Assembly (NCBI GenBank): GCA_022736495.1
Contig: DZCR01000077.1
Location: 1 to 15,114, forward strand
Length of the DNA stretch: 15,114 bases
Direction: 5' to 3'
Origin: Desulfobacca acetoxidans
Lineage (GTDB): Bacteria; Desulfobacterota; Desulfobaccia; Desulfobaccales; 0-14-0-80-60-11
The notes beneath the pieces were generated by a model. The model made no database searches. It saw nothing but the letters and a program-made list of their open reading frames with translations, and had not been told where the DNA came from. Positions 1 through 7,860 of this stretch are shown here, in pieces (position 1 is the stretch's first letter; the number at the start of each line of letters is the position of its first letter). The translations under genes were made by a program, and so were the position numbers.

Positions 1-1182
1 CCCTTTCATGAGAAAATAGGAAGCGCCGGTAATCAGGAGCGTGATGAGCGCGGTGATGAGGAAGCCGTCTTCAAAGCCGATGCGGCCGATGATGGGGCCC
101 AGGCCTGCGGAACTGACCATCATGCCCAGATAGATGGCGGAGTTATAGCCGCCCATGGCCAGCCCCCGGAATTCCGGCAGGACGGTTTCCACGGTAAAAG
201 CCGCCACCGAAGTGAAGGCCAGGCCCATGCTGATCCCCATGGCCACGGCGCAGAGGTCGAAATGGAGCGGACGCCGGGAGATGCCATAGCCGGCCAGCGA
301 GCCCGCGATACCAAGGAGTCCCAGAATAACCAGAAGGCTGCGGTGTTTGACCCGGTCGCTCAGGTGGCCGAAGGGCAGGCGGGATAAGGCGTTCATCACT
401 CCCTGGATGGCAAAGACCAGGCCGATCTGGCTATAGGTCAAGCCCTGGGCGTGGGCATGCAGCGGCAGGTAGGTGATGAAGAGGCCCAACCCGAAGCACC
501 CCCCGCCGGTGGCCAGCCAGGAGCCCAACAGGGGCCGGTTTTTCAAGGCTTCCCGGATGACGGCGCGCCCAATGGCGGGGTGGCGGTGGCTCACCGGCAT
601 GACGTGGCGGGCCCGGGGCAGGAAAAAGAACATCACCCAGAAGGTTATGAAGATACTGAGGCCCGACAGGACAAACACCATGGGAAAGCCCCAGGCCTCC
701 GCGCTGAAGCCCCCGGCCCCCGGCCCCAGGCTCATGCCCACATAGAGCGCCGTAGTGTCCCAGCCGTAGGCCCGGCCCAAATGGGTGGGGGGCGAAATGC
801 CCGCCACATATGACATGGTGGTGGGGCCAAACGCGGCCAGGCCGGCGCCCGAAAACAAGTAGATCCAGATGAGTTGGTGAGGCGTAGAACTGACGGCCAG
901 GAGAAAGGAAGACGCGGCCAGCACCAGGAGGCCGGCGCCGGCCAGGCGCTTCATGCCCACGCGGTTTGCGATCAGCCCCAGGGGCAGGGACAGGGCGCCG
1001 GCGGCCAACAGGAAGGCGGCGTTAATTACGCCTACCAGTACGGTATCGGCGCCCAGGGCCTGAGCAAACAGCGGCACCACCGGGAAGCGCATATAGGTGC
1101 CGAAGTAGCATCCCAGGACAACACCGCAGCAAATGCACAGGAGGCCGGTGTAACTGTAAGGGCGAGCCGGTTCAGGATTCAT
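1..1182 (-). CDS. MFS transporter, C-terminus cut by the window edge
   Basis: A major facilitator superfamily permease of the inner membrane; the substrate cannot be told. The reading frame is open from the ATG at 1182 to base 1, giving 394 residues, so probably only a few C-terminal residues are missing. Hydrophobic segments recur over the whole length in the 12-helix pattern. The loop 2-3 signature appears as GLIANRVGMKRL (about residues 69-80) and its second-half copy as RLPFGHLSDRVKH (about 268-280), the internal duplication typical of MFS. A stop (TGA at 1189-1191) lies just upstream in frame, so this is the first possible ATG; no good Shine-Dalgarno sequence is seen. It lies 138 bases downstream of mlaC on the same strand and could be read through from the mla operon, but nothing ties its function to Mla. 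Sure of the family, unsure of the substrate. Confidence 0.88.
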   Translation of the reverse strand, partial: MNPEPARPYSYTGLLCICCGVVLGCYFGTYMRFPVVPLFAQALGADTVLVGVINAAFLLAAGALSLPLGLIANRVGMKRLAGAGLLVLAASSFLLAVSSTPHQLIWIYLFSGAGLAAFGPTTMSYVAGISPPTHLGRAYGWDTTALYVGMSLGPGAGGFSAEAWGFPMVFVLSGLSIFITFWVMFFFLPRARHVMPVSHRHPAIGRAVIREALKNRPLLGSWLATGGGCFGLGLFITYLPLHAHAQGLTYSQIGLVFAIQGVMNALSRLPFGHLSDRVKHRSLLVILGLLGIAGSLAGYGISRRPLHFDLCAVAMGISMGLAFTSVAAFTVETVLPEFRGLAMGGYNSAIYLGMMVSSAGLGPIIGRIGFEDGFLITALITLLITGASYFLMKG

Positions 1183-1267
1183 GGGAGGTCAGAGTCAGGG
1201 CCACACGTGCAGCGGCCTGTCGCCGCGCGGTGAGTCAGGCAGTTTCAAGGGAGGGTCGCGGCGGGAA

Positions 1268-1312
1268 ACGGGCCGGGTGAAAACTGAGCCCGTCTCCGCC
1301 TTGCCGGGCAAG
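1268..1312 (-). terminator. GC-rich inverted repeats after mlaC, possible weak terminator
   Basis: Two inverted repeats sit just past the mlaC stop: CTTGCCGGGCAAG at 1300-1312 and ACGGGC/GCCCGT at 1268-1273 and 1288-1293. Neither is followed on the minus strand by a clean run of T; the nearest is TTTT inside the loop of the second. They may mark the 3' end of mla transcripts or an RNA-stability element. Weak call. Confidence 0.25.
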
Positions 1313-1320
1313 CCTGGCCC

Positions 1321-1926
1321 TCATCCTATCTGATGCAACTCCGATACCTTGGTCTTGAGGCGCCGCACCAGTTCGGCATAAGATGATTGACGGATAATGC
1401 GGCTGAACTGCGATCGGTAGTTGCTCACCAGGCTGACGCCCTCGATCACTACGTCGTAAACCTTCCAGGTGCCGCCTTCCTGGATGAGACGGTAATCCAA
1501 GGGGAACCGATCATTGGGCCTTACCACCACAGTGCGCACTTCGACACGATTACCCTCCGGGATTTCCCCGGCGTAGTTAATTTTTACCCGCTGGGCGTAC
1601 TTCTCGATCTTGTCAGCGTAAGAAGCTTCCAGAAGCTCGGCAAACAAACGCACAAATTCTTCCTGCTGATCGCCACTGAGATTTCTCCAGGTTGCCCCCA
1701 GGGAGAGCTTGGCCATTTCCTGGTAATCGAAGTGCGGGTCCACGATATTCTTAACCATCTGGTGCTTTTGTGACTTGCTGTAGCTGGGATTTTTCAGAAT
1801 ATCAAGGGCTCGCTCAATAACACCTCGGACAACTTCTGTAGGCTGACCCGCCCAAGCCCCGGAAATTCCTGCCACCAGGTGCAGGGTCAAGCCGAGAATC
1901 ACGCTTTTTATCAGTAATTTGCTCAT
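1321..1926 (-). CDS. mlaC: MlaC-family periplasmic phospholipid-binding protein
   Basis: Soluble periplasmic lipid carrier of the Mla system, which ferries phospholipids between the outer membrane and the inner-membrane MlaFED complex. The protein has 201 residues, about the usual MlaC size. Residues 1-26 form a signal peptide (basic start, hydrophobic core, AWA-GQ cleavage-like site). The mature part has the MlaC pattern, for example the segments DPHFDYQEMAKLSLG and EVRTVVV, and a C-terminal VYDVVIEGVSLVSNYRSQF. The frame also opens at a GTG at 1932, but the AAGGAG motif (1932-1937) overlaps that GTG and is correctly spaced for the ATG at 1926, which is chosen. It is last of four mla genes, 135 bases beyond the mlaD stop, a wider gap than between the others and one that holds a hairpin. 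Confidence 0.9.
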   Translation of the reverse strand: MSKLLIKSVILGLTLHLVAGISGAWAGQPTEVVRGVIERALDILKNPSYSKSQKHQMVKNIVDPHFDYQEMAKLSLGATWRNLSGDQQEEFVRLFAELLEASYADKIEKYAQRVKINYAGEIPEGNRVEVRTVVVRPNDRFPLDYRLIQEGGTWKVYDVVIEGVSLVSNYRSQFSRIIRQSSYAELVRRLKTKVSELHQIG

Positions 1927-1942
1927 AAGCACTCCTTTACTT

Positions 1943-1970
1943 CAGGCCCGAAAAATTCTTCGGGGACCTG
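1943..1970 (-). promoter_or_regulatory. Hairpin in the mlaD-mlaC gap
   Basis: The sequence forms a stem CCCGAA (1947-1952) / TTCGGG (1959-1964) with loop AAATTC. It is extended by CAGG (1943-1946) / CCTG (1967-1970) across a two-base bulge. It sits a few bases upstream of the mlaC ribosome binding site on the minus strand. It has no T-run, so it is more likely an RNA processing, stability or translation-control element than a terminator. Confidence 0.4.
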
Positions 1971-2061
1971 CTGATTGCCGGGACAATCTCGGCCGCGGCG
2001 CCAAGCAGGGTCAGCCAGAGAAGTTTTCTTTTTTTTGATTTTACCCGATAAGAACCCAATC

Positions 2062-2502
2062 TCAAACCTTGCCATGGATATAACTGCCGATCAATTCTTC
2101 CAGGTCGATGCCGGATTCAGTGTTGATGATTTTTCCGTCCACCGGGAGGAGCTTTTCCGAGCTGCCCGGGGACAACTTGACGAATTTATCTCCGATGATC
2201 CCCTTGGTGCGGACCGAAGCGATGGCATCGTCGTGGATTTTAAGCCCATAACGCACCTTTAAACCCACCCTGGCCTGGTACATGGAGGTGAGTTGAATGG
2301 AATTCACCTGGCCCACTTCCACACCGGCGACTTCCACCGCAGCCCCGGTCTTGAGTCCGGAGACGTTGTCAAAGATGGCATAGATCTGATAACCCTTGCC
2401 GTAAATCTCCAGCTTGCCCAGGTTAATTGCCAAATAGGCCAGGCAAGCAAGACCGATCAGGACGAAGACCCCTACTATCAGCTCCAGATTGGCTCTTCTC
2501 AT
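2062..2502 (-). CDS. mlaD: MlaD-family MCE-domain protein
   Basis: MCE-domain subunit of the Mla phospholipid transporter. It is anchored in the inner membrane and forms the periplasmic hexameric ring through which lipid passes to or from MlaC. The protein has 146 residues. One transmembrane helix lies at about 8-27 after a basic MRRAN start, followed by an MCE domain at about 38-115 (IFDNVSGLKTGAAVEVAGVEVG, then GIIGDKFVKLSPG). After that comes only a short tail, so this is a minimal single-MCE protein of MlaD type, not one of the long PqiB/YebT types. Its start lies 8 bases after the mlaF stop, and GGAGG inside the last mlaF codons is the likely ribosome site, at rather long spacing (13 bases). 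Confidence 0.92.
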   Translation of the reverse strand: MRRANLELIVGVFVLIGLACLAYLAINLGKLEIYGKGYQIYAIFDNVSGLKTGAAVEVAGVEVGQVNSIQLTSMYQARVGLKVRYGLKIHDDAIASVRTKGIIGDKFVKLSPGSSEKLLPVDGKIINTESGIDLEELIGSYIHGKV

Positions 2503-2510
2503 AAGATTAT

Positions 2511-3254
2511 CTAATCCTCCAGAAAGTCAACTTCCCCCCGGATGAAGCGCTGGACCACCGGGTCAGGATGGTTTTGAATCTCTTCGGGGGCACCCGCGGC
2601 AATAATGCGACCCTTATGGAGCATCGCCACCTGGTGAGCCACAGAGAAGACTTCAGGAATGTCGTGGCTCACCATCAAGGCGGTATAGCCACTATCTTCA
2701 TGGGTCTTGGAAATGAGATGAAAGACGGTATTGGTCATGGGCGGGTCCAGCCCGGTAACGGGTTCGTCGAAGAACATGATTTCCGGTTCCTGGATCATGG
2801 CCCGGGCCAAGGCCACCCGCTTTTTCATGCCGCCGCTCAGTTCGTCGGGAAATTTGGCTTCCACTTCAGGGGTCAGGGACATCTGGGCGAGACGCGTCCG
2901 AACCCTTTTCGCAATCTCGTCTTCCGGCAGCCGGGTCTTTTCCCGGAGAGGGAAGGCGATATTTTCAAAGACGGTATGGGAGTCGAACAGAGCGCCTCCC
3001 TGAAAGAGCACGGCAAGGCGCTGTTTGAATTCCCGCAGGCTGCGGCCCTTGAGCAGAGAGATGTCTCGGCCATCCACGAGGATCTGGCCGGAGTCGGGTC
3101 TTAGCAGGCCGATGATGTGCTTCAGGAGCACGCTTTTGCCAACCCCGCTTTTGCCGATCACTGCCGTAATCTGGCCGCCGGGCAGTTCCAGGTTGATGCC
3201 GTCCAGGACCGTGTGACCGTTGAAGGATTTGACCAGGTCGATGATTTTGATCAT
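2511..3254 (-). CDS. mlaF: MlaF-type ABC transporter ATPase
   Basis: Cytoplasmic ATPase that drives the MlaFED phospholipid transporter. The 247-residue length is normal. Visible motifs: Walker A GKSGVGKS (about 34-41), Q-loop LFQGGALF (about 83-90), signature LSGGMKKR (139-146), Walker B IMFFDE (159-164) and switch histidine in MVSHD (H197). LSGGMKKRVALARA is typical of the MlaF/TtgA branch. It starts 3 bases after the mlaE stop, so the two are surely co-transcribed and probably translationally coupled, since no strong ribosome site stands before it. Next on the strand is mlaD. Confidence 0.95.
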   Translation of the reverse strand: MIKIIDLVKSFNGHTVLDGINLELPGGQITAVIGKSGVGKSVLLKHIIGLLRPDSGQILVDGRDISLLKGRSLREFKQRLAVLFQGGALFDSHTVFENIAFPLREKTRLPEDEIAKRVRTRLAQMSLTPEVEAKFPDELSGGMKKRVALARAMIQEPEIMFFDEPVTGLDPPMTNTVFHLISKTHEDSGYTALMVSHDIPEVFSVAHQVAMLHKGRIIAAGAPEEIQNHPDPVVQRFIRGEVDFLED

Positions 3255-3257
3255 GGT

Positions 3258-4028
3258 TTACATGAAGAAAGACGTAAGCACGTAGTCCCACGCCAAAACC
3301 AGCACCGCTGATAGGACCACGGTCTGGTTGGTTGCCTTACTTACACCCTCGGCTCCGTGTTCGGTGTAATATCCCTTGTAGCAGGCCACCAGGATGATGG
3401 TGAGGCCGAACACCAGGGATTTGACGATGCCGCCGTGAATATCGTTCATCACCACGCTCTGGCTCATGCTGGAAAAATAGGCCCCGGAACTGACGCCCAA
3501 CAGGACGACGCCGACCAGATAGCCGCCCAGAATGCCCACCACGTCAAAGATCGCGGTGAGCAGGGGCACTGCAATGATTCCGGCCAGCAGCTTGGGCATC
3601 ACCACATATTGGATGGGGTTGACGGCCATCGTATCCAGGGCGTCTAATTGCTCGGTGATCCGCATAATACCGATCTCCGCAGTGACCGCCGACCCGGCTC
3701 GGGCCGAAACCATGATCCCGGTGAGCACCGGACCCATCTCACGAATCAGGCCCAGGGCCACCAACGACCCCAGCGCCCCTTCGGAACCATACTGCCTCAA
3801 GGTGTAATAACCTTGCAAGGCCATGACCATGCCCGTGAAGGCCGCGGTGAGCATGACGATCAGGGTGGATCTGACCCCGATGTTATGTATTTCCTGGAGA
3901 ACTCGCCGAAACCGGAAGGGCGGCAGGAAAGCCAGGCCCAGACCTTCCAGGAGGAAGATCATCATGCCTCCGGCTTCCTGCACCAGATTCAACGAGCGCT
4001 GCCCCAGTTGACGCAAAGGATTGACCAT
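3258..4028 (-). CDS. mlaE: MlaE-type ABC transporter permease
   Basis: Inner-membrane permease subunit of the Mla phospholipid transporter. It has 256 residues, the family's usual length. It carries the diagnostic MlaE signature EMGPVLTG...SARAGSAVTAEIG...ITEQLDALDTM (about 97-134) and several hydrophobic helices (about 54-75, 146-178, 203-217, 236-254). It is the first gene of the operon mlaE-mlaF-mlaD-mlaC. The start at 4028 has an AGGA about 7 bases upstream, and a promoter-like sequence lies 25-52 bases upstream. No mlaB (STAS-domain) gene is present in the operon, which is common outside Enterobacteria. If mlaA exists it is elsewhere. Confidence 0.95.
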   Translation of the reverse strand: MVNPLRQLGQRSLNLVQEAGGMMIFLLEGLGLAFLPPFRFRRVLQEIHNIGVRSTLIVMLTAAFTGMVMALQGYYTLRQYGSEGALGSLVALGLIREMGPVLTGIMVSARAGSAVTAEIGIMRITEQLDALDTMAVNPIQYVVMPKLLAGIIAVPLLTAIFDVVGILGGYLVGVVLLGVSSGAYFSSMSQSVVMNDIHGGIVKSLVFGLTIILVACYKGYYTEHGAEGVSKATNQTVVLSAVLVLAWDYVLTSFFM

Positions 4029-4052
4029 GTGGCATCCTGGAAAAAAAGTTAA

Positions 4053-4080
4053 AATCTAGACTTAAAGGAAAACTGGTCAA
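4053..4080 (-). promoter_or_regulatory. Predicted sigma70-type promoter of the mla operon
   Basis: On the minus strand TTGACC (4075-4080) and TAGATT (4053-4058) are separated by 16 bases, matching 5/6 and 4/6 of the consensus. Transcription would start near 4046, giving a leader of about 18 bases before mlaE. Placed by eye. Confidence 0.5.
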
Positions 4081-4172
4081 AAAGCAAGAAACAAAGGACG
4101 ATACCCCATAAGCCGGGAACAGGCCTTGAGAAGAGTCCGGCGCCCAGCCCCCTTCAATTTTCCAACCTTGCA

Positions 4173-4219
4173 AGGCGGCTTTCCCGCCTAGAATCATCTT
4201 ATCCCAATTTTCGGAAAAT
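4173..4219. promoter_or_regulatory. Hairpin and palindrome between divergent mla and gap promoters
   Basis: Two dyads lie in the 300-base gap between mlaE and gap. The first is a hairpin AGGCGG (4173-4178) / CCGCCT (4184-4189) with a five-base loop. The second is a perfect palindrome ATTTTC-G-GAAAAT (4207-4219) ending 21 bases before the gap -35 box. The position suits a regulator site; no known operator is recognised. The rest of the gap (4081-4172) holds no gene I can support. Confidence 0.35.
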
Positions 4220-4240
4220 CCCCCCAAAAAGATAAAATCA

Positions 4241-4269
4241 TTGACGGCCAGAACAACTCTGATTAACAT
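4241..4269 (+). promoter_or_regulatory. Predicted sigma70-type promoter of gap-pgk-tpiA
   Basis: TTGACG (4241-4246) and TAACAT (4264-4269) are 17 bases apart, matching 5/6 and 4/6 of the consensus. A start near 4276 would leave a leader of about 50 bases ahead of the gap ATG. Confidence 0.5.
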
Positions 4270-4328
4270 AAAGCCGTGCTTGTAAAGCATTCTGGCCTGA
4301 TGGCCGGCGTTCGGCAACGGGAGGAGGA

Positions 4329-5339
4329 ATGGCGGTCAGGGTAGCCATCAATGGGTTTGGACGTATCGGCCGCTGTTTAGCCCGGATCTTGGCCACCGGT
4401 GAAAAAGACCTTAAATTGGTGGCCATCAATTCTCGCGCCGATATAACCAGGGATGTCCATCTCTTCAGATATGATTCGGTCCATGGCCACTTTCGGGGAG
4501 CAGTCGTCGCGCATGGCGAGAATATCATTATTAACGATTATGAGGTCCAGATCACCCGGATCCCGGACCCGGATAAGCTCCCCTGGCGGGAGTTAGGGGT
4601 GGATATTGTCCTGGAATCCACCGGCGCCTTTCGCGATCGGGCTTCCAATGAAGGACACCTCAGGGCAGGGGCGAAAAAGGTGATTCTGGGGGCGCCCGGC
4701 AAGAAACTTGACGCCACCTTCGTCTATGGGGTTAATCATCTGGATTATGAACCGGGGCGCCATCAGATTATTTCCAACGCCTCCTGCACCACCAACTGTT
4801 TGGCCCCGGTGGTCAAAGTGCTGCATGAGCAATTCGGCCTGGAATACGGTCTGATGACCACCTGCCATTCTTATACCATGGATCAACGCCTCCTGGATGG
4901 TTCCCATCACGACCTGAGAAGGGCCAGAGCCGCCTGTCTGTCCATGGTCCCCACCTCCACCGGGGCTGCCCGGGCGGTCACCGAGGTCATGCCGGAATTG
5001 ACCGGCCGTCTGGACGGTCTCTCGGTCAGGGTTCCCACCCCCAATGTGTCCCTGGTGGACCTGGTGGCCACGGTGAGGCGGCCAACCTCCAAAGAAGAGG
5101 TGATCCAGGCCTTCGTGGCGGCTCAGGACGGGTCGTTGCAGGAAATTCTGGCCGTGGCCTTCGAGCCCCTGGTGTCTATTGACTACAATGGCGCCGGCTA
5201 TTCCGCAGTGGTGGATGCCGAGCTCACCAATGTCTTGGGGGGCACTTTGGTAAAAGTAATGGCCTGGTATGATAACGAGATGGGATTTTCCCATCGGATG
5301 TTAGACCTGGCGGTGCATGTCGGTCGCCACCTGGATTAA
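4329..5339 (+). CDS. gap: Glyceraldehyde-3-phosphate dehydrogenase
   Basis: Interconverts glyceraldehyde-3-phosphate and 1,3-bisphosphoglycerate with NAD(P) in cytoplasmic glycolysis/gluconeogenesis. The 336-residue length is normal. Visible: the nucleotide-binding start AINGFGRIGR (6-15), catalytic Cys153 in SNASCTTNCLAP, base His180 in MTTCHSYTMDQ, and DLRRARAA. The ATG at 4329 is preceded by a strong purine run GGGAGGAGG (4319-4327), and the MAVRVAINGFG start is typical. Two oddities: the residue after Asn34, an Asp in most NAD-specific enzymes (INDL), is Ser35 followed by Arg36 (INSR); and the usual WYDNEWGYS near the end reads WYDNEMGFS. The first suggests NADP(H) or dual use, as in B. 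subtilis GapB, where INAS stands there. This is inferred, not shown. An erythrose-4-phosphate dehydrogenase role is possible but less likely next to pgk. Confidence 0.96.
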   Translation: MAVRVAINGFGRIGRCLARILATGEKDLKLVAINSRADITRDVHLFRYDSVHGHFRGAVVAHGENIIINDYEVQITRIPDPDKLPWRELGVDIVLESTGAFRDRASNEGHLRAGAKKVILGAPGKKLDATFVYGVNHLDYEPGRHQIISNASCTTNCLAPVVKVLHEQFGLEYGLMTTCHSYTMDQRLLDGSHHDLRRARAACLSMVPTSTGAARAVTEVMPELTGRLDGLSVRVPTPNVSLVDLVATVRRPTSKEEVIQAFVAAQDGSLQEILAVAFEPLVSIDYNGAGYSAVVDAELTNVLGGTLVKVMAWYDNEMGFSHRMLDLAVHVGRHLD

Positions 5340-5362
5340 TTTGTGAGAAATAGGAGCTGCCC

Positions 5363-6565
5363 GTGAAGTATATCGATGAAATTGATATCAAAGGGAAAAC
5401 CCTTTTTATCCGAGTGGATTTCAACGTCCCCCTGGACCAGAACTTTAATATTACAGACGATACTCGTATCCGGGCGGTTTTGCCCACCATCAACTTTTGT
5501 CTGGAGGCCGATACTAAAGTTATCCTGGCCTCGCATCTGGGGCGGCCCAAAGGCCAAAGGGTGGAAGCCTTTTCCCTGGCGCCGGTGGCCCGGCGGCTGG
5601 CCTACCGCTTGCATAAGAAGGTGAACCTGGCCCCGGATTGTGTCGGTCCCGAAGTGGATCAGCTCAAGGCGGCGATGAAGCCCGGCGATGTGCTTCTTTT
5701 GGAAAACCTGCGGTTTCATGGCGAGGAAGAAAAAAACGATGGTGATTTCGCCAGGGAATTGATGAAGGGCGTCGATATCTACGTAGATGATGCCTTCGCG
5801 GTGGCCCACCGGGCTCATGCCTCGGTGGAAGCTGTCACCCATTTCGCCCCTATCTGCGTCGGCGGCTTTTTGATGCGGGATGAGGTCCATTACTTTCACC
5901 GCTCCATGGAAGACCCGGCCCGGCCCCTGGTGGCACTCATTGGTGGCGCCAAGGTTTCCAGCAAGCTCATTGCCCTGAAGAATCTCTTGGGCCACGTGGA
6001 TAAAATGATCATCGGCGGGGCCATGGCCAACACCTTTTTGAAGAGCATGGGCTATGACGTGGGCAAATCCCTCACGGACGATAATCTGTTGGAGTCTGCC
6101 CGGGAGATCATGGCCGAAGCCTTGAAGAAGAGCGTGAAATTTTACCTCCCGGTGGACTGCGTCGTCGCCGACAAGTTGGATAAACAGGCGGAAACCAAGA
6201 TCACTCCGGTGCAGGAAGTGCCCCGGGAATGGCTCATAACCGACATCGGTCCCGCCACCGTCACCCTCTTTGGCGAGGCCCTGCAAAACGCCAAAACCAT
6301 CATTTGGAACGGGCCCATGGGGGCCTTCGAATACGACGCCTTCAGCCGGGGCACCATGGCCATGGTGCAGAAGGTGGCCGATTCCTATGCCCTGACCATC
6401 GTAGGCGGCGGCGACACCGATGTGGCTCTGCACAAGGCCGGGGACTTCCAGAAATTTTCCTATGTCTCCACCGGTGGCGGCGCCTTTATCGAACTGCTGG
6501 AAGGCAAAAAGTTGCCGGGTATCACGGCCCTGGAGGAATGGAATCGGAGGAATGTCAATGTCTGA
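5363..6565 (+). CDS. pgk: Phosphoglycerate kinase
   Basis: Transfers phosphate between 1,3-bisphosphoglycerate and ADP, the step after GAPDH. The protein has 400 residues, as expected. Motifs: substrate-binding [11 protein letters not shown] (15-25), SHLGRPKG (57-64), [13 protein letters not shown] (142-154; DAFGTAHRAHAS in most homologs), GGAKVSSKL (194-202), nucleotide-binding GPMGAFE (317-323) and GGGDT (348-352), and the C-terminal [15 protein letters not shown]. The start is a GTG at 5363 with TAGGAG six bases upstream; no ATG fits better. It follows gap by 23 bases and overlaps tpiA by 8 bases, so all three form one transcription unit. Confidence 0.97.
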   Translation: MKYIDEIDIKGKTLFIRVDFNVPLDQNFNITDDTRIRAVLPTINFCLEADTKVILASHLGRPKGQRVEAFSLAPVARRLAYRLHKKVNLAPDCVGPEVDQLKAAMKPGDVLLLENLRFHGEEEKNDGDFARELMKGVDIYVDDAFAVAHRAHASVEAVTHFAPICVGGFLMRDEVHYFHRSMEDPARPLVALIGGAKVSSKLIALKNLLGHVDKMIIGGAMANTFLKSMGYDVGKSLTDDNLLESAREIMAEALKKSVKFYLPVDCVVADKLDKQAETKITPVQEVPREWLITDIGPATVTLFGEALQNAKTIIWNGPMGAFEYDAFSRGTMAMVQKVADSYALTIVGGGDTDVALHKAGDFQKFSYVSTGGGAFIELLEGKKLPGITALEEWNRRNVNV

Positions 6566-7313
6566 ACGCCGGCCCTTCATTGCGGGAAACTGGAAGATGC
6601 ACAAGACCCTGGCCGAAGCCAAGGCCCTGGCCCAAGACATCCGGCGGGGGGTGGCGCCGGAGCATCGAGCTGAGGTGGCGCTGGCCCCGCCCTATACCGT
6701 CCTGGCTGCAGTGGCTGCAGATCTGGCCGGGTCCGATATTCGTCTGGCGGCCCAGAACGCCTTTTGGGAACAACAGGGGGCCTTCACCGGGGCCATCTCG
6801 CCCCTGATGCTGGCTGATGTGGGCTGCCACTACGTCATCATCGGGCATTCGGAGCGGCGCCAGCACTTCGGCGAAACCAACGCCACGGTGAACCGCCGAC
6901 TGCAGGCAGTCCTGGAAAGCAACCTGGCCGTCATCTTGTGTGTGGGCGAAACTCTGGCTGAACGGGAAGCGGACCAGACCTTCGAGGTGGTGCGCACCCA
7001 ACTGCGCGCCGGGCTGGCTGGCGCGGCTGTTGGTGCGGACCGGCTAGTCATCGCCTACGAGCCGGTATGGGCCATCGGCACCGGTAAAACCGCTACACCC
7101 CAGCAGGCCCAGGAAGTCCATGCCTTTATCCGCAGTCTGCTGCGGGAGTTCATGGGGTCTGCGGCCGAAGCAATCCGTATTCAGTACGGCGGCAGCGTCA
7201 CCCCGGACAACGCCGCCTCTCTCCTGGCCCAGCCGGATATTGACGGCGCCCTGGTGGGGGGCGCCTCCCTGAAGCCCGAGTTATTTTTGCCCATCATCAA
7301 TGCGGCCGGGTAA
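6558..7313 (+). CDS. tpiA: Triosephosphate isomerase
   Basis: Interconverts dihydroxyacetone phosphate and glyceraldehyde-3-phosphate; cytoplasmic homodimer. The protein has 251 residues, the usual size. Catalytic residues are all present: Asn11 and Lys13 in AGNWKM, His97 in IIGHSERR and Glu168 in [12 protein letters not shown]; the phosphate-binding YGGSV and GALVGGASL follow. The frame is open further upstream inside pgk, but the ATG at 6558 is chosen because [14 protein letters not shown] is the family's standard start and CGGAGG (6545-6550) stands 7 bases before it. The ATG lies inside the end of pgk (ATGTCTGA), an 8-base overlap that implies translational coupling. Confidence 0.97.
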   Translation: MSERRPFIAGNWKMHKTLAEAKALAQDIRRGVAPEHRAEVALAPPYTVLAAVAADLAGSDIRLAAQNAFWEQQGAFTGAISPLMLADVGCHYVIIGHSERRQHFGETNATVNRRLQAVLESNLAVILCVGETLAEREADQTFEVVRTQLRAGLAGAAVGADRLVIAYEPVWAIGTGKTATPQQAQEVHAFIRSLLREFMGSAAEAIRIQYGGSVTPDNAASLLAQPDIDGALVGGASLKPELFLPIINAAG

Positions 7314-7477
7314 TCAAGTCTTTAGGTTCGGGTTAAAAGAGTTCAGAATTATCAAGGTGAGACCACTTTGGGGTGCGGGAAATTCAAGACCTCTCACAAC
7401 ACTGCGATTATACAGGTAATTTAATTGTAGGCGCGATGGTATTTAACCCAAAAATGAAAACTGAAAACCTTTAGGGC

Positions 7478-7506
7478 TTGCATCACGCCTTCTATTTTTC
7501 TATATT
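7478..7506 (+). promoter_or_regulatory. Possible promoter immediately upstream of secG
   Basis: TTGCAT (7478-7483) and TATATT (7501-7506) are 17 bases apart; the -10 box matches 5/6, the -35 only 3/6. Transcription would begin at about 7513-7516, essentially at the secG ATG. The rest of the 202-base gap after tpiA (7314-7477) contains only a weak GTGAGA/TCTCAC inverted repeat (7357-7397) and no gene. Confidence 0.4.
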
Positions 7507-7515
7507 TATAAAGTT

Positions 7516-7851
7516 ATGACAACCATCGTCGTCATCATCCATATCATCGTGTCCCTGGCCCTGATCTTTATCGTGCTCCTACAGCACGGCAAGGGCGCGG
7601 GGATCGGCGCGGCTTTCGGTGGGTCCAGCCAGACGGTCTTCGGCTCCACCGGCGCCGCTCCCTTTCTGGCCAAGCTCACCGCGGTAGCAGCCATTCTCTT
7701 TATGTGCACCTCCCTGGCGCTGACTTTTCTGGGCCGCCAGAAAGAGGCCTCAGTGATGCAAGGGGTGGGAAAACCGGCGGCTACCCAGTCGGCCCCCGCG
7801 ATACCGGCCAAGCCGGCTCCGCCTGCTCCTGCCGCACCCCCGAGTAAATGA
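7516..7851 (+). CDS. secG: Preprotein translocase subunit SecG
   Basis: Small inner-membrane subunit of the SecYEG export channel. It has 111 residues. Two hydrophobic helices lie at about 4-22 and 53-73, and the cytoplasmic loop between them carries the SecG hallmark LLQHGKGAGIGAAFGGSSQTV (about 21-41). The C-terminus is an Ala/Pro/Lys-rich tail, variable in the family. No Shine-Dalgarno sequence precedes the ATG (TTTATAAAGTT), and a -10-like TATATT ends 9 bases before it, so a leaderless message is possible. tpiA-secG order is a common bacterial arrangement, and the tRNA-Leu gene begins 9 bases after the secG stop. Confidence 0.93.
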   Translation: MTTIVVIIHIIVSLALIFIVLLQHGKGAGIGAAFGGSSQTVFGSTGAAPFLAKLTAVAAILFMCTSLALTFLGRQKEASVMQGVGKPAATQSAPAIPAKPAPPAPAAPPSK

Positions 7852-7860
7852 TCACTATGT

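Noticed and set aside
451..1233. Plus-strand open frames opposite the MFS gene
   Set aside because: The minus strand gives a continuous 12-helix permease with duplicated MFS loop motifs; these frames are low-complexity shadows.
5336..6640. A 434-codon open frame on the minus strand opposite pgk
   Set aside because: It lies wholly opposite a certain pgk gene, has no family features, and is rich in His/Gly/Gln as expected from reading GC-rich codons in reverse.
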